A stretch of 64,000 nucleotides of DNA. It comes from Porphyra umbilicalis (Eukaryota > Rhodophyta > Bangiophyceae > Bangiales > Bangiaceae). The notes beneath the pieces are model-generated. The model saw nothing but the letters and a program-made list of their open reading frames with translations, searched no databases and was not told the origin of the DNA. The stretch is taken from the NCBI GenBank assembly GCA_002049455.2, contig KV918782.1:186001-250000 (forward strand). The letters are read 5' to 3'. The position numbers and the translations under genes are program-made. Positions 23,301 to 33,291 of this stretch are shown here, one piece after another (position 1 is the first letter of the stretch; every line of letters begins with the position of its first letter).

Positions 23301-24708
23301 CCGGCCGCTGCAGGTACCACAGTTGCGGGCGGTCGCGGGTGGCTGCGGCGGCGCTGCGGGCACCGCCGCGCCTCGTCGGTGGCAGGCCGCGGCCGTGGCG
23401 TGTGAGAGGGGGTGCGACCCCCCGCGATTGGGAGGGGGGGGTTGAACGACCAATTGGTACCGCCCCTGCGTCCACGGCGGACGACGGCGTCGCGATTGCA
23501 TTCGACACTGTCTGTCTGTGATCCTCGGAGCATCAACTGCCTGCCGCGCTTCGCGGCTCGGTTCTCTTCACCAGACTCCTATCGATCGAACCTGGCCACA
23601 TCCACTTTTACAGAGCGGTACGTCAACATACTGATCGCATTATTTCAATACGACTGGCGTCCCTATCGGCTGCACGCACGAGAGGCACAAGTCTGACCGC
23701 CCCCGTCCGTGTCATATTTTTCCCAGCCGGCGGCGACGGAGGCAGCCGCGCAATGGTGCTTGAGATTGTTGCAGGCGAGCGTACGTGTCGCATCTGCAGG
23801 GGGGTAGTTGGGAAGATGCGGGGGGGGGGGTGTGCCTGCGGGTACCATAGAAACGAGGAGAAGGAGAAAAAAGACGAGAGGAGCGGCGACCTGGCTACGA
23901 CACGGCTGTGCCGTAGTGTCCAAGACGCGTCTGTCTGGGCGGCGAGCCATCCGATCCCATGTCTGAGGACAGGTAGTTGCCGCATGAAACTTCCATGACT
24001 GTTGTTGACATGACAATATGGCACGTCTCGAGGCGGCCCCCCAGAACCGGTCTTCAGCAGTGGTGGATTGTGGAATCTTTGAAAGCCCGCGCCATGGAGC
24101 CACTCGGCGCAAATGTCCTGACATCAGCTACTTCGACCAATGAACGAGGTAAAATTGTCACCGTAGCCAATCAGAGGACGTCATTTGCCTATGCGACAAA
24201 CCACCCACTGCTAACTGGGCGTGATGGTGGGGGGGAGGTGGCCTCCCGCCTGCGGGTGGGCCAAACGTGGGAGAAGGCTTCCACGGGGCCCAGGATATGT
24301 CATGGGCCGGGCCACTGAACTCGTCACGGCCAATCAATTCTGCATACGAGGCCATGCAAGGATGGGATGATGAGCCCAACTCGTCAGCCGACAAATGGCC
24401 CACAACGAATGGGAGGCGAAACATCATCAAGGAACATTGCGAAGAGACTCTGGTTGAAGGAACATCATTGAGCGTCCCGCTCGGAGCGGCACTGCATTCA
24501 TGGCGCTGGTAGGGAGGCCCGGCCGGATCATCATGTGCCCCATGATGGGCACACACGGTACAAGAGGGCGGCCACGGTCGGACGTGAGGGCGACACCAGG
24601 GAAGTGCCAACGTCCCTCGGCACGGAATGTCAAGCCGCAGAGACAGGCGCGTCAAGTCGAGCATCCTCTGGCCCCCGCGTGGCGTCACGCCCCACCACGT
24701 CGCCCAAG
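20309..24708. other. Long stretch without a supported gene
   Basis: Frames of up to 195 codons occur but are Arg/Pro-rich chance frames that overlap on both strands. A weak dispersed repeat lies at about 22210-22258: its last 20 or so bases (CGACATTGCTGGCTTTGCTCT) are the reverse complement of 8341-8362. CCAAT sequences at 24137, 24167 and 24330 could belong to the promoter of the hydrolase gene at 24709. Confidence 0.4.
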
Positions 24709-25809
24709 ATGCTGCTCTCGCTGCTGCTTGCCGCTGTGGTTATCGGCGGCGCGTCCGTCCCGGCCGCCGCCTTCAGCGAGCCGTATGTCTTCCCGCCCAC
24801 CCCCTCCGCGCCGTATCCCATGGAGCGCAGCGTGTATCGCCCCTTTTCGCAACTCGCCGCCCTCCTCGCGTCCAACGAGACCGTCTTTGACCCGACTGGC
24901 TCGTTGAGCCCAGAGGATGTCCCGCCAACGACACCGCTGACGTGCGGCTACCGCCTCCCAGGCACCGCACACACAGTTTGGTGCCGGGCGGGCCCGCCGC
25001 TCGGCGGCTACGTGCTCGTTCCGCCACGCCCGCCAACGGGGTCGATCGTATACATTCACGGCTACACGGACGCGCCCTGGTTTTACTCGACCTACTTTCG
25101 GCTCCTCCTGACGACCAGTCCAGACCTGTTTGCGTCGGTGCGGGTGGTAGTGCCGCTCGCGCCCGTGTACCCTGACCAGCGGGTGGCGGGTGCGCCGCCG
25201 TCCGACTACCACGTCTGGCACGACCCAACGAGCTTCATCACCGAGACGCGGCCGGCGGTGCTCAACGCGTCGGATGTCGCCGCCGTCGAGGCGATCTTGC
25301 GCAATGACCGTGCTGCCGTGGATAGGCTGGGCCTGTTCCTTTCCACCCGCCGCATCGAGGCGATCATTTCTCGGGAGCGCCGCGTGCTGCACCGCGCCTG
25401 TGGGCCACGTTGCGGCGACGGCGGCGGCGGCGGCGGCGGCGGGCGGGTTGTCCTCGTGGGCGATGGCCTCGGGGGGGTGATGACCACCCACATGGCCCTG
25501 CATAGCAGGGCACGCCTGGACGGGGTCGTCTCGCTGCTTGGCTTTGTGACCGGCGCACGGCTGCTGCTCAACGAGCCAGAGGCGTACTACCGCGGCCGCC
25601 GTGGGTACGACGTGGAGCTGGTCGCGGGCGGCGACGACCAAATCGTGACCCCGCCGCTCGTGGAAGCCAGCGCGCGCATCGTGCGGCGCCTGCTGGCCGG
25701 GATGGCTTCCGTCCGCTACACAGTGCTGCCTCGGGTGACGCACACGAGCTTTCTACCAGGCAGAGAGATGGAGGCGCTGGTTGGGGTATTGCGTCGTTTT
25801 CTTCCGTAG
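24709..25809 (+). CDS. Secreted alpha/beta-hydrolase-like protein, probable pseudoenzyme
   Basis: 366 residues from the start at 24709, chosen because a clean signal peptide follows (MLLSLLLAAVVIGGASVPAAA, cut before FSEP); the frame is open upstream to 24535. The order of motifs is that of carboxylesterases and acyl-protein thioesterases: YIHGYTD (H117, oxyanion region), the nucleophile elbow VLVGDGLGG, GxxDxxV with D310, and H345 in VTHTSF. At the nucleophile elbow the expected Ser is Gly253 (codon GGC, 25465-25467), one base from AGC, so the usual Ser-Asp-His triad is incomplete. A run of Gly (about 243-250, from a GGC trinucleotide repeat) precedes the elbow strand. No substrate can be inferred. 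Confidence 0.75.
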   Translation: MLLSLLLAAVVIGGASVPAAAFSEPYVFPPTPSAPYPMERSVYRPFSQLAALLASNETVFDPTGSLSPEDVPPTTPLTCGYRLPGTAHTVWCRAGPPLGGYVLVPPRPPTGSIVYIHGYTDAPWFYSTYFRLLLTTSPDLFASVRVVVPLAPVYPDQRVAGAPPSDYHVWHDPTSFITETRPAVLNASDVAAVEAILRNDRAAVDRLGLFLSTRRIEAIISRERRVLHRACGPRCGDGGGGGGGGRVVLVGDGLGGVMTTHMALHSRARLDGVVSLLGFVTGARLLLNEPEAYYRGRRGYDVELVAGGDDQIVTPPLVEASARIVRRLLAGMASVRYTVLPRVTHTSFLPGREMEALVGVLRRFLP

Positions 25810-27683
25810 TGAGAGAGGAGCGGAGAGCGGTGGGACGAGCGGAGTCGGTCACTGCCATGGAGGGTGTTGGTCGGGAAACGACAGCAGCGGGTGGGGGAGG
25901 GGGTGGGGAGCCACTTTGCGAAACCCCTAGGCCAGACTGGGGGACGTCGGCATGAAAAACAGCACCTCATCGACTCCACATCCTTGCGAACGTAGGCGCG
26001 TCACGTACAGGATGTGTGGGTGCGCGAATGGGCGACGAGGGCGTTCGGACCCGCATTGCCCCGTCGCCACTGGCCGCGGCACCGCCGTTCGCACGCGCAC
26101 GGGCGACACGCCGCCGCCGCCCTCTCCCCCCCCATCACCGGCCGGCCGCCACGCACCGCCGGCGGCCCCCGCCAGCCGCGCACCCGCCGCCGCGGCGCGC
26201 CGAGCCTTGGGGGTCCCCGTGGCGGCGGGCCACGTCGCCAGCGGCCACGTGCAAGCCGCCCGCTCGAGGCGCCCGCGGTGGTCAGCGTTGCGCTGGTGGG
26301 CGCTGCCACCCCTCGCCGACGGCGCTGGCGCTGCCACCCCCACCCGCACGCGCAGACGCAGACGCTGTCGCCGCCGTTGCCGCCCCGCGGCGTAGCGCGG
26401 CTTGCCGACGCGTCGGCAGCGGCGGCAGCAGCGCGCGTCGCCGGCCGCCCGTGGCGGCGCGGTCGCCGGTCGGCCGCCCACTCGGCACCGCCGTCTGCTT
26501 TGTCAGACGTTTGCCGCACCACGCCGCTGCCTCTCCGTGGCGGCGCTCTGATGACCCTCTGGCAAACGGCTACCATCAATAAATGAGCGCGTGGAGGGAA
26601 GTGCCATCGCACCCCCTTCCCACCCCTCGGATGGTGCTGCGGACGGACTGTGCCGACCGACCCGGCGGTGCGTTGATTGAGAGGGGAACAGACACTCGCC
26701 TGACGTCGCTTCCTGCATGAACAGCTGCGGGATCGGACTTCAGACGTGCAACGGAAACGGTACTTGTTCCGACGTGAGTCAATGCATGCCACATGTATCG
26801 CCGGATTTGGCTGTACCAAACTCGCCGTCTGTTGCGTCCCTTCCCGAACACGCCCGCTCCCTTTTCGCCGCCCACCGCCCCGTTTCCCGCCCTGGGTGGC
26901 CTTCCCGCATCACGCTCACCAACCATTACGTGGCGAGCGCTACGTACCACCGTTCCATCCCCCCCCGCCGCCCAACGCTGCGGTGCGCCACCCGTGTCGC
27001 TAGCAGTTTCGGTGGCCTCCCTTTGTGGACGGCATCGCACCCACTGGTGTGTGTGGCGCGAGGCCGCGTGTTGGCCGCGGGCCCGTGGGCGGCACCCGCT
27101 TCCACCCCGCATCCACGAAGGGAGGATGCGGTACGTACACGATGCCGCTCCCGCATGCGGCACCGCCGCGATGTGGCAGGCGGCCCGCTGCCGTCGGCGT
27201 GCCGAGGTGCGCTACCGCAAGGAGGTGTCAGCGAGGCGACTGCAGGTGAGCAGTGCGTGCACCTTGCGTGCGGCGGTGCTCGGTAGCCGTGCCGCCGTGA
27301 CCCGTGTGCGAATGGTGGGGCGCCACCGTGTTCTTTGCCCTCCCGCCTCATCTACGGGGTACCATGGGCGGGCGTGTGCGGGGGGGGGGGCGCCGCGTCA
27401 GCTGTGGCAAGAGCGGCAAAAATGGCCCGGTCCCCTTTCGGGTCCTCTCCTGCCCACGTGCTGCACGAAAGCCAGCGTCTACCTGACGCGGTATTTGTTG
27501 GTGACCAAGAGGGGGGCCGGCGACCACCCCGGGGCGACGCGTTGCCCGGCGCCCCACCGCTCCCTCGACCTTCTGCCCGCGACTCGCCCCGTCGTGGAGA
27601 CGCCCGCCTCCTCCATTGCCGCGGGTGCGTTGCGGTAGCCGACCACGGTCGCTGCCACCCTCACGCCGTCGACCACCCTCGCC
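25810..27683. other. Intergenic between the two secreted-protein genes
   Basis: Very GC-rich (25990-26500), with overlapping Arg/Pro/Ala frames on both strands and nothing recognisable. The last few hundred bases should contain the promoter of the gene at 27684, but I see no TATA box. Confidence 0.35.
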
Positions 27684-30600
27684 ATGGCGCGCACGTTCTC
27701 GATGGTCGCCGCCGCCGCCACGCTGGCAGCGGCGGCCGCGTCGACGGCTGTCGCCGCCGCGTGCACCATGCCCGCGGGCGTGGCCGTGGTGCAGGCGGAA
27801 GCCGGCGCCCTGCCGGCAGACGGTTGGAGCACGACCACGACGGCCGGGGCGCTCGGCATTGTGTGGAAGTCCGACCAGGCGGACCCGGCGCGAGACGAGC
27901 CGGGCTCTGGGGTGCGCACGTACTCCATGACGGCTGCGGTGGCGGGGCGGCACCGGCTGGTCCTCCGCGCGTCGGGCGAGAAGAAGTGGGCGCACAATGA
28001 GTACGTTGGCGGCGACAGGAGAGCCGGTCAGCTTGGGGGGAGTCAAGGCGGGACGCCGAATATGAAGTGTTTTCGTGAGGCACGTGACCGAGGGCATGCG
28101 ACTGACCTTCTCTTTCATTGGTGGTTGCTCGCGTCTCTGCGGCACTTTGCCTGCATTGACTGGCTGGTGGATGTTTCCTCAGCTTCTTTGTCGACCTCGG
28201 CGCTGGCGCAGGGCGGTTGTACCCGAAAGGGTGGCTGCAAGAATACCCGACGGCCGAGTGGGTGCACATCTACCAGAACCGCGGCGACGGTATGGTACGT
28301 TGTGTTTAGACACCTCGACGAGGGTGTTGATGTCCGCAGCTGCTCGCGCGAGAGACTGAGGTGTGCGGTGACTGGGACTCGAGTATTGAAGCTAACGGCT
28401 GTACTTTCCCCACTGGTCGCTTAATGTCCCCTTTTCTCATTGTCTTATCTTGCGCGTGTGGTTGTAGTGGGCGTATGGTGGGAAGAGCAACGGCGGCGTG
28501 CTTCTCACGCCCGAGCTGGCGGCCGGCGATACGCTCACCTTTCGCCTGTCTGGCCGCGCGTCCAAAGCGCGGATGGACTTTTTTGTCTTTTTTGCGTGTG
28601 ACGCAACGGACGGGTCGTGCCAGGATGACTCGGCCGAGTACGATGCCGCCGTGGCGGCCGCGTCCACCTGCATTGGCGGCGAAACGGTGACCGATGAGCC
28701 GACGCCGACGCCAACTCCGGCTGGGAGCGGCGGCGCAGGTGAGGGCCTCGACTGCCCGGGCGTGGCCGTCGTACAAGCGGAGGCGGGCGGGCCACCCGCG
28801 GACGGGTGGAGGACGACCACGGCGCGCGGCGCACTCGGCCTTGTCTGGAAGCCGTCGCAGTCGGACCCCGCGATTGAGGAGGCGGGTGTCGGGGTGCGGT
28901 CGTACACGATGAAGGCGGTGGCGGCGGGGCGGCACCGGCTGGTGCTCCGCGCGTCGGGCGAGAAGAAGTGGATGCACAATGAGTACGTTTCTTTCCATCT
29001 GCGAGGAGTCTGAGGAGTCGAGAAGTCGTACACCGCATTTATCTAGATACTGGAGAGGGGAATCTGTCTGTGCCCAGGTGGTGCTTTCTGTATCGCACCT
29101 TGAGCGAGATAGCGGCGCGGTAACTGACTTTCTACTGATGCCGTCTTTCCTTTCGTGGTGGCCTTGACCTGGTTTTATTTTATCTGGTTTGTGCGAAGTT
29201 TCTATGTCGACCTGGGTGCTGGCGCAGGCCGGCTGTATCCAAAGGGGTGGCTGCAGCGTTATCCGACGGCCGAGTGGGTGCACATCTATCAGAACCGCGG
29301 AGACAATACGGTACGTTCTGAGTGAACGGGTTGAGAACGGAGAAGGGCGGGGCGTTGTGGTGGCCATGTCCTTTGTCTTGTTCGGGGGCTCTCCTGGCCA
29401 AGACAACTTCTGTGGAAAGACATACTAACCCTCGCGCTGATAATTGGTCACGTTTCCTTTCTGCTGAATGACCACGTCCTTGTCGTCGCTGGTTTTCACT
29501 CGCATGCTCTTCTCTTCCCAGTGGGCGTACGGCGGGATGTCCAACGGCGGCGTGCTGCTGACGCCCGAGCTGGCAGCCGGTGAAACGCTCACCTTCCGCC
29601 TGTCGGGCCGCACGTCAAAGGCGCGCATTGACCACTTCGCCTTCTTCCCGTGCGACGCGGCGGACGACTCGTGCCAGAACGACTCGACCGAGTACGATGC
29701 TGCTATTGCGGCCGCCGCCACTTGCGTCGGTTTGTCGTCGCCACAGCCGCCGACTCCGACGCCTGCCGCCGACGCCGAGCCGACGCCGACCGTCGCGCCG
29801 ACGGCAGCTCCCACACCAACATCGACGCCGTCTCCGGCTCCTGTGGAGTCCTCTGACCCGGTCGTCGACGAGCCGGCGCCGTCGGGTGGCCGCTGCGCCG
29901 TCTACGCCGGTGCCAATGGCGTCGTGCGTATCCCCGCCACCAGCGCTGGTGCCGGGGACGGGTGGGTAGAATCGACCGTCGCCGGCCGCGAGGCGTTAGT
30001 ATTCAAGCCCGAGAAACAGTCGACGGGCATTGACGGGGCAGGGCGGGTGGGCGTGAAGGAGTACAAGTTCAAGGTCGAAGAGGCGGGGGCGTACCGTGTG
30101 ATGATGCGGCTCAATGCGCCGCACCCAACCGACCACAACGAGTACGTTCGCGAGGTGCTTCCATCTGGGCGGGAAGGGAGGCGCGAGCACCCACGGTTGC
30201 GTGGCGCTGGGGTCGAAGGAGGAACGGGGGTCGGTGGGCTCGGCTGAATCCTAGACGTCCAGCATGGGCGCCATGGAAGGTGTGCGATCTGCCGTGCACT
30301 AATACCCATTCCTCGTCGCTGTGATGTCGGCCGCTGGTGCGCCTGTTTTTTCTTGGTCTTTGTTTGAGCCCTATCTCTGCCTGCAGCCTGTGGATGAAGC
30401 TGGGGGCGGGCGCTCGCAAGTACCAAGGCACGACCATCTCGTCGCTCACGTCGAGCTGGTTCAAAGTGTACCAGAACCGCGGCAAGAACGAGGTATGTGA
30501 GCAACGGGGGGGAGCAGCTGAGCTGAGCAGGGGGACGGGACCGTCCCACACAACTATCGGTGCTGTTTTGCACCGTCCAAGTTGCCTTTTCCTGCAGTTC

Positions 30601-30946
30601 GTATGTTGACCATCTTTCGCTTTGTTTTTGACTTGTGCATTGTCCTCGTTACGTGTTTTTGGCTGCACGTCATGCATTTCGCTCCATTCGCGATGGGCAC
30701 CTGATTTTGTTCGTGTCGCAGTGGATGCTCGGCGGCGTGACCGTCGACTTTGACGGCCACTACCTCCTGACGCGGCCGTTGACGGCGGGGGAGACGTTCA
30801 CGTTCAGCATTTCGGGGCGGTCGAGCAAGTTTGCGGTGGCGGACATCTACCTGCTGGTGTGCGACCCCTCCAAGAGCGCCTGCGGTGGGGGGTGGACCTA
30901 CTTCAATACCGCCGTGAAGATGGGCGTGTCGTCGTGTGCTGCTTGA
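27684..30946 (+). CDS. Secreted protein with three tandem carbohydrate-binding-like domains; seven exons
   Basis: Exons 27684-28000, 28183-28294, 28468-28982, 29199-29310, 29522-30141, 30387-30492 and 30722-30946 join into 668 residues. A signal peptide (cut after VAAA, near residue 27) precedes three repeats at about 28-213, 238-422 and 477-668, separated by Thr/Pro linkers. Each repeat has an N-terminal Cys, HND(F/L)(F/Y/W), W(V/F)(H/K)(I/V)YQNRG, a W(A/M)xGG strand start, SGR(A/T/S)SK, and three C-terminal Cys spaced C-x6-C-x16/17-C. The HND, YQN and SGRS signatures resemble beta-sandwich carbohydrate-binding modules; the ligand is unknown. Introns interrupt every repeat at the same two places: phase 2 inside the Asp of HND, and phase 0 before the Trp. 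Five of six donors are GTACGT. Splicing is inferred from frame and repeat conservation. Confidence 0.85.
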
Positions 30947-31190
30947 GAGCCTGTGGGAGGGAGTGCCCCGCGTTCGACTGGGCAGGGCAGAAATGAACAA
31001 CTCAACAGATGCGATCGATGTCACACTCCCACACTTCGACATACAACCGAAAGAAGCGCATCCTGGCTCACTTACTGTAGCGAACCACAGCGGAGCAGTG
31101 CGGGAGGGGGCATTGATCACAACCGACACGACTCTTCCTCGTTGTTGGAGGTATAGTCTTGTCTGAATGAACACCCATGTTCGCATGCTG
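30947..31190. other. 3' flank of the spliced gene
   Basis: Short spacer without features that I recognise. Confidence 0.3.
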
Positions 31191-31228
31191 TACAGCCGTT
31201 CTCCCGAAAATCCCGCTCTCCAACTGTT

Positions 31229-31942
31229 CCCTGGCCTTTAGGACAGGGTGCTCTCAAAGTGTAGTGATGCACACGTATACTTAGATCAAGGGACTTGCTC
31301 TCCGTTTCAGAGGTGGCAGTCTGCATTCGTGTCCTCAGGGATCTGAGGGCGTGTCAGTGTTGGAAGGGTCGCGATGACGCTAAAAACGAATGGAGTTACG
31401 TGGCTGAGAAGGACTGTCCTGCCACAGGGGTCACTGGACCCGGACGGCGCCTGCCCCCGTGCCCCCTCTACTGCCCCGAGTTGCGCGCGGTGACCGCACG
31501 CAGCGACTTCCGGGGCTTGACGCGCCCACGATGACCCGCGGGTGATCGTGCCTGCGTGCCGTCTTCTGTTGCGGCGGCACGTCGGCGGTTGCTGACGCCA
31601 TCTAGCGGCGCAGTTACAGGCGCCTCGTCGCGCGGCGATCAGTCCCACCCTCCCGCCCGTGCGCCGTGTCGGCCGCCCTGCCCACCGTGCGCAGGTGCGC
31701 TGCGCGGCGGAGTGACGGCCTCGCCCGTGGGCGCGGCGCGACGCCGGCGGGGGCCGCCGCCGCTGCGGTGGCGGAGGCGGCACCCCGTTCCCCGCCCGAT
31801 GCCCCCCCCACCACGGCAACGTGCCTGCACGTGCCCCCGTGCGCGCTCGCGGCCATAGAGCCGGCCGGCGTGCCCGGTGTCAATGCGTCGCCGAGCGCGC
31901 CACCGCCCTGAAGGCCAGGGTATTGCACGCACGTGCCTGGAA
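31229..31942. mobile_element. A element, copy 0
   Basis: 714 bp, starting CCCTGGCCTTTAGGAC and ending GTGCCTGGAA, inserted at a TT inside the MITE. An inverted copy of the start (CCTGAAGGCCAGGG) stands 21 bases before the right end rather than at it. The end contains a small hairpin GCACGCACGTGC. No conserved coding frame is present. Compared with copy 1 it has several base differences and is the most diverged copy. Confidence 0.8.
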
Positions 31943-31955
31943 TTGCAAAAGAGTT

Positions 31956-32667
31956 CCCTGGCCTTTAGGACAGGGTGCTCTCAAAGTGTAGTGATGCACA
32001 CATATACTTAGATCAAGGGACTTGCTCTCCGTTTCAGAGGTGGCAGCCTGCATTCGTGTCCTCAGGGATCTGAGGGCGTGTCAGTGCTGGAAGGGTCGCG
32101 ATGACGCTAAAAACGAATGGAGTTACGTGGCTGAGAAGGACTGTCCTGCCACAGGGGTCACTGGGCCCCGACGGCGCCTGCCCCCGTGCCCCCTCTACGG
32201 CCCCGAGTTGCGCGCGGTGACCGCGCGCAGCGACTGCCGGGGCTTGACGCGCCCACGATGACCCGCGGGTGATCGTGCCTGCGCGCCGTCTTCTGTTGCG
32301 GCGGCGCGTCGGCGGTTGCTGACGCCATCTAGCGGCGCGGTTACAGGCGCCTCGTCGCGCGGCGATCAGTCCCACCCGCCCGCCCGTGCGCCGTGTCGGC
32401 CGCCCTGCCCGCCGTGCGCAGGTGCGCTGCGCGGCGGAGTGACGGCCTCGCCCGTGGGCGCCGCGCGACGCCGGCGGGCCGCCGCCGCTGCGGTGGCGGA
32501 GGCGGCACCCCTTTCCCCGCCCGACGCCCCCCCCACCACGGCAACGTGGCTGTAAGTTCCCCCGTGCGCGCTCGCGGCCATAGAGCCGGCCGGCATGCCC
32601 GGTGTCAATGCGTCGCCGAGCACGCCACCGCCCTGCAGGCCAGGGTATTGCACGCACGTGCCTGGAA
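31956..32667. mobile_element. A element, copy 1 (left edge of the duplication)
   Basis: 712 bp, inserted at TT between AGAG and CCAAATC of the MITE. Diagnostic bases: T at 32032, C at 32087, C at 32598 and C at 32655. Confidence 0.85.
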
Positions 32668-32754
32668 TTCCAAATCGACCTCTGCGGGGTCGTAGAGGCC
32701 GATTTGGAACTCTTTTGCAACTGTTGGAGTGCGGGGTTTTTGGGAGAACGGCTG

Positions 32755-32900
32755 TAGGTAGCTGCACTCATTTTGTTGATAGTTTTCTTGGGGCTGCTAC
32801 CGAGGTGCTTGTGGCTGTCCAGCACAGGCGTGGTTTATGGACGTGGTGACCCGCCGTTCATGGTTGCGCCCGCTCTCGGGCCCGCCGCGAGCCGGCTTCA
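32755..32900. other. Spacer
   Basis: Nothing recognised between the MITE end and the palindromes. Confidence 0.3.
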
Positions 32901-33013
32901 GAGGCGCTAGCCGGCCCACGGGCATGTTCGTGGGCCGGGCCGGCTAGCGCCTCGTGCCGGCACGAGGCGCTAGCCGGCACACGGGCTAGTGCCCGTGTGC
33001 CGGCTAGCGCCTC
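32901..33013. repeat. Pair of cruciform-forming palindromes
   Basis: The first hairpin (32901-32953) has 17-bp arms GAGGCGCTAGCCGGCCC. The second (32964-33013) has 23-bp perfect arms beginning GAGGCGCTAGCCGGCACACG with a 4-base loop. The 10-bp palindrome GTGCCGGCAC (32954-32963) sits between. The two hairpins share their outer 15 bases. Nothing coding overlaps them convincingly. Confidence 0.9.
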
Positions 33014-33291
33014 TTGCCCGTGGGCCCTCTTCTGCCACATTCGGACGCATCCAAGCAACCTCTGAATGGGAGGGCTCCTCAATAACTGTCGAACAGCTAT
33101 CTTTCAATTGGAAAATGTATTTTTGTCGCACGAACTGGTATGGGCTGTCACTATCGAAAAACAGCATGCAAACCATGAAATACTACAACAAAATAGCTGG
33201 CTAAAGATGATTCGGCAGGCACAAACACAGCATGGCTACTGTGGTGCCCGTCGGCCGGCCAGCGCCGGTAGGGTGCTCAAGAAACAATTGA

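Larger units (their letters stand above)
31193..32754. mobile_element. Mariner-type MITE interrupted by two A elements
   Basis: The left end (CAGCCGTTCTCCCGAAAATC) starts at 31193 after TA; the right end (AGAACGGCTG) stops at 32754 before TA. Removing A-0 (31229-31942) and A-1 (31956-32667) with one TT each leaves a continuous, nearly perfect palindrome closely related to the element at 2185. The only piece between the two A copies is GCAAAAGAG plus TT. The MITE was therefore present first. Confidence 0.85.

Noticed and set aside
26001..26819. 272-codon minus-strand frame
   Set aside because: Arg/Ala/Pro string without motifs; overlaps equally long frames on the other strand.
28306..29406. 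366-codon minus-strand frame over the spliced gene
   Set aside because: It is the antisense of exons whose + strand translation is conserved across three repeats.
31229..31942. A element as a canonical Helitron
   Set aside because: It has a CTGG and a small hairpin near the right end, but the three insertion sites are in TT, not between A and T, and the end does not fall at CTRR.
31229..32825. Frames of 79-263 codons in and beside the A elements
   Set aside because: They are not preserved between A copies and lack motifs; the A element appears noncoding.
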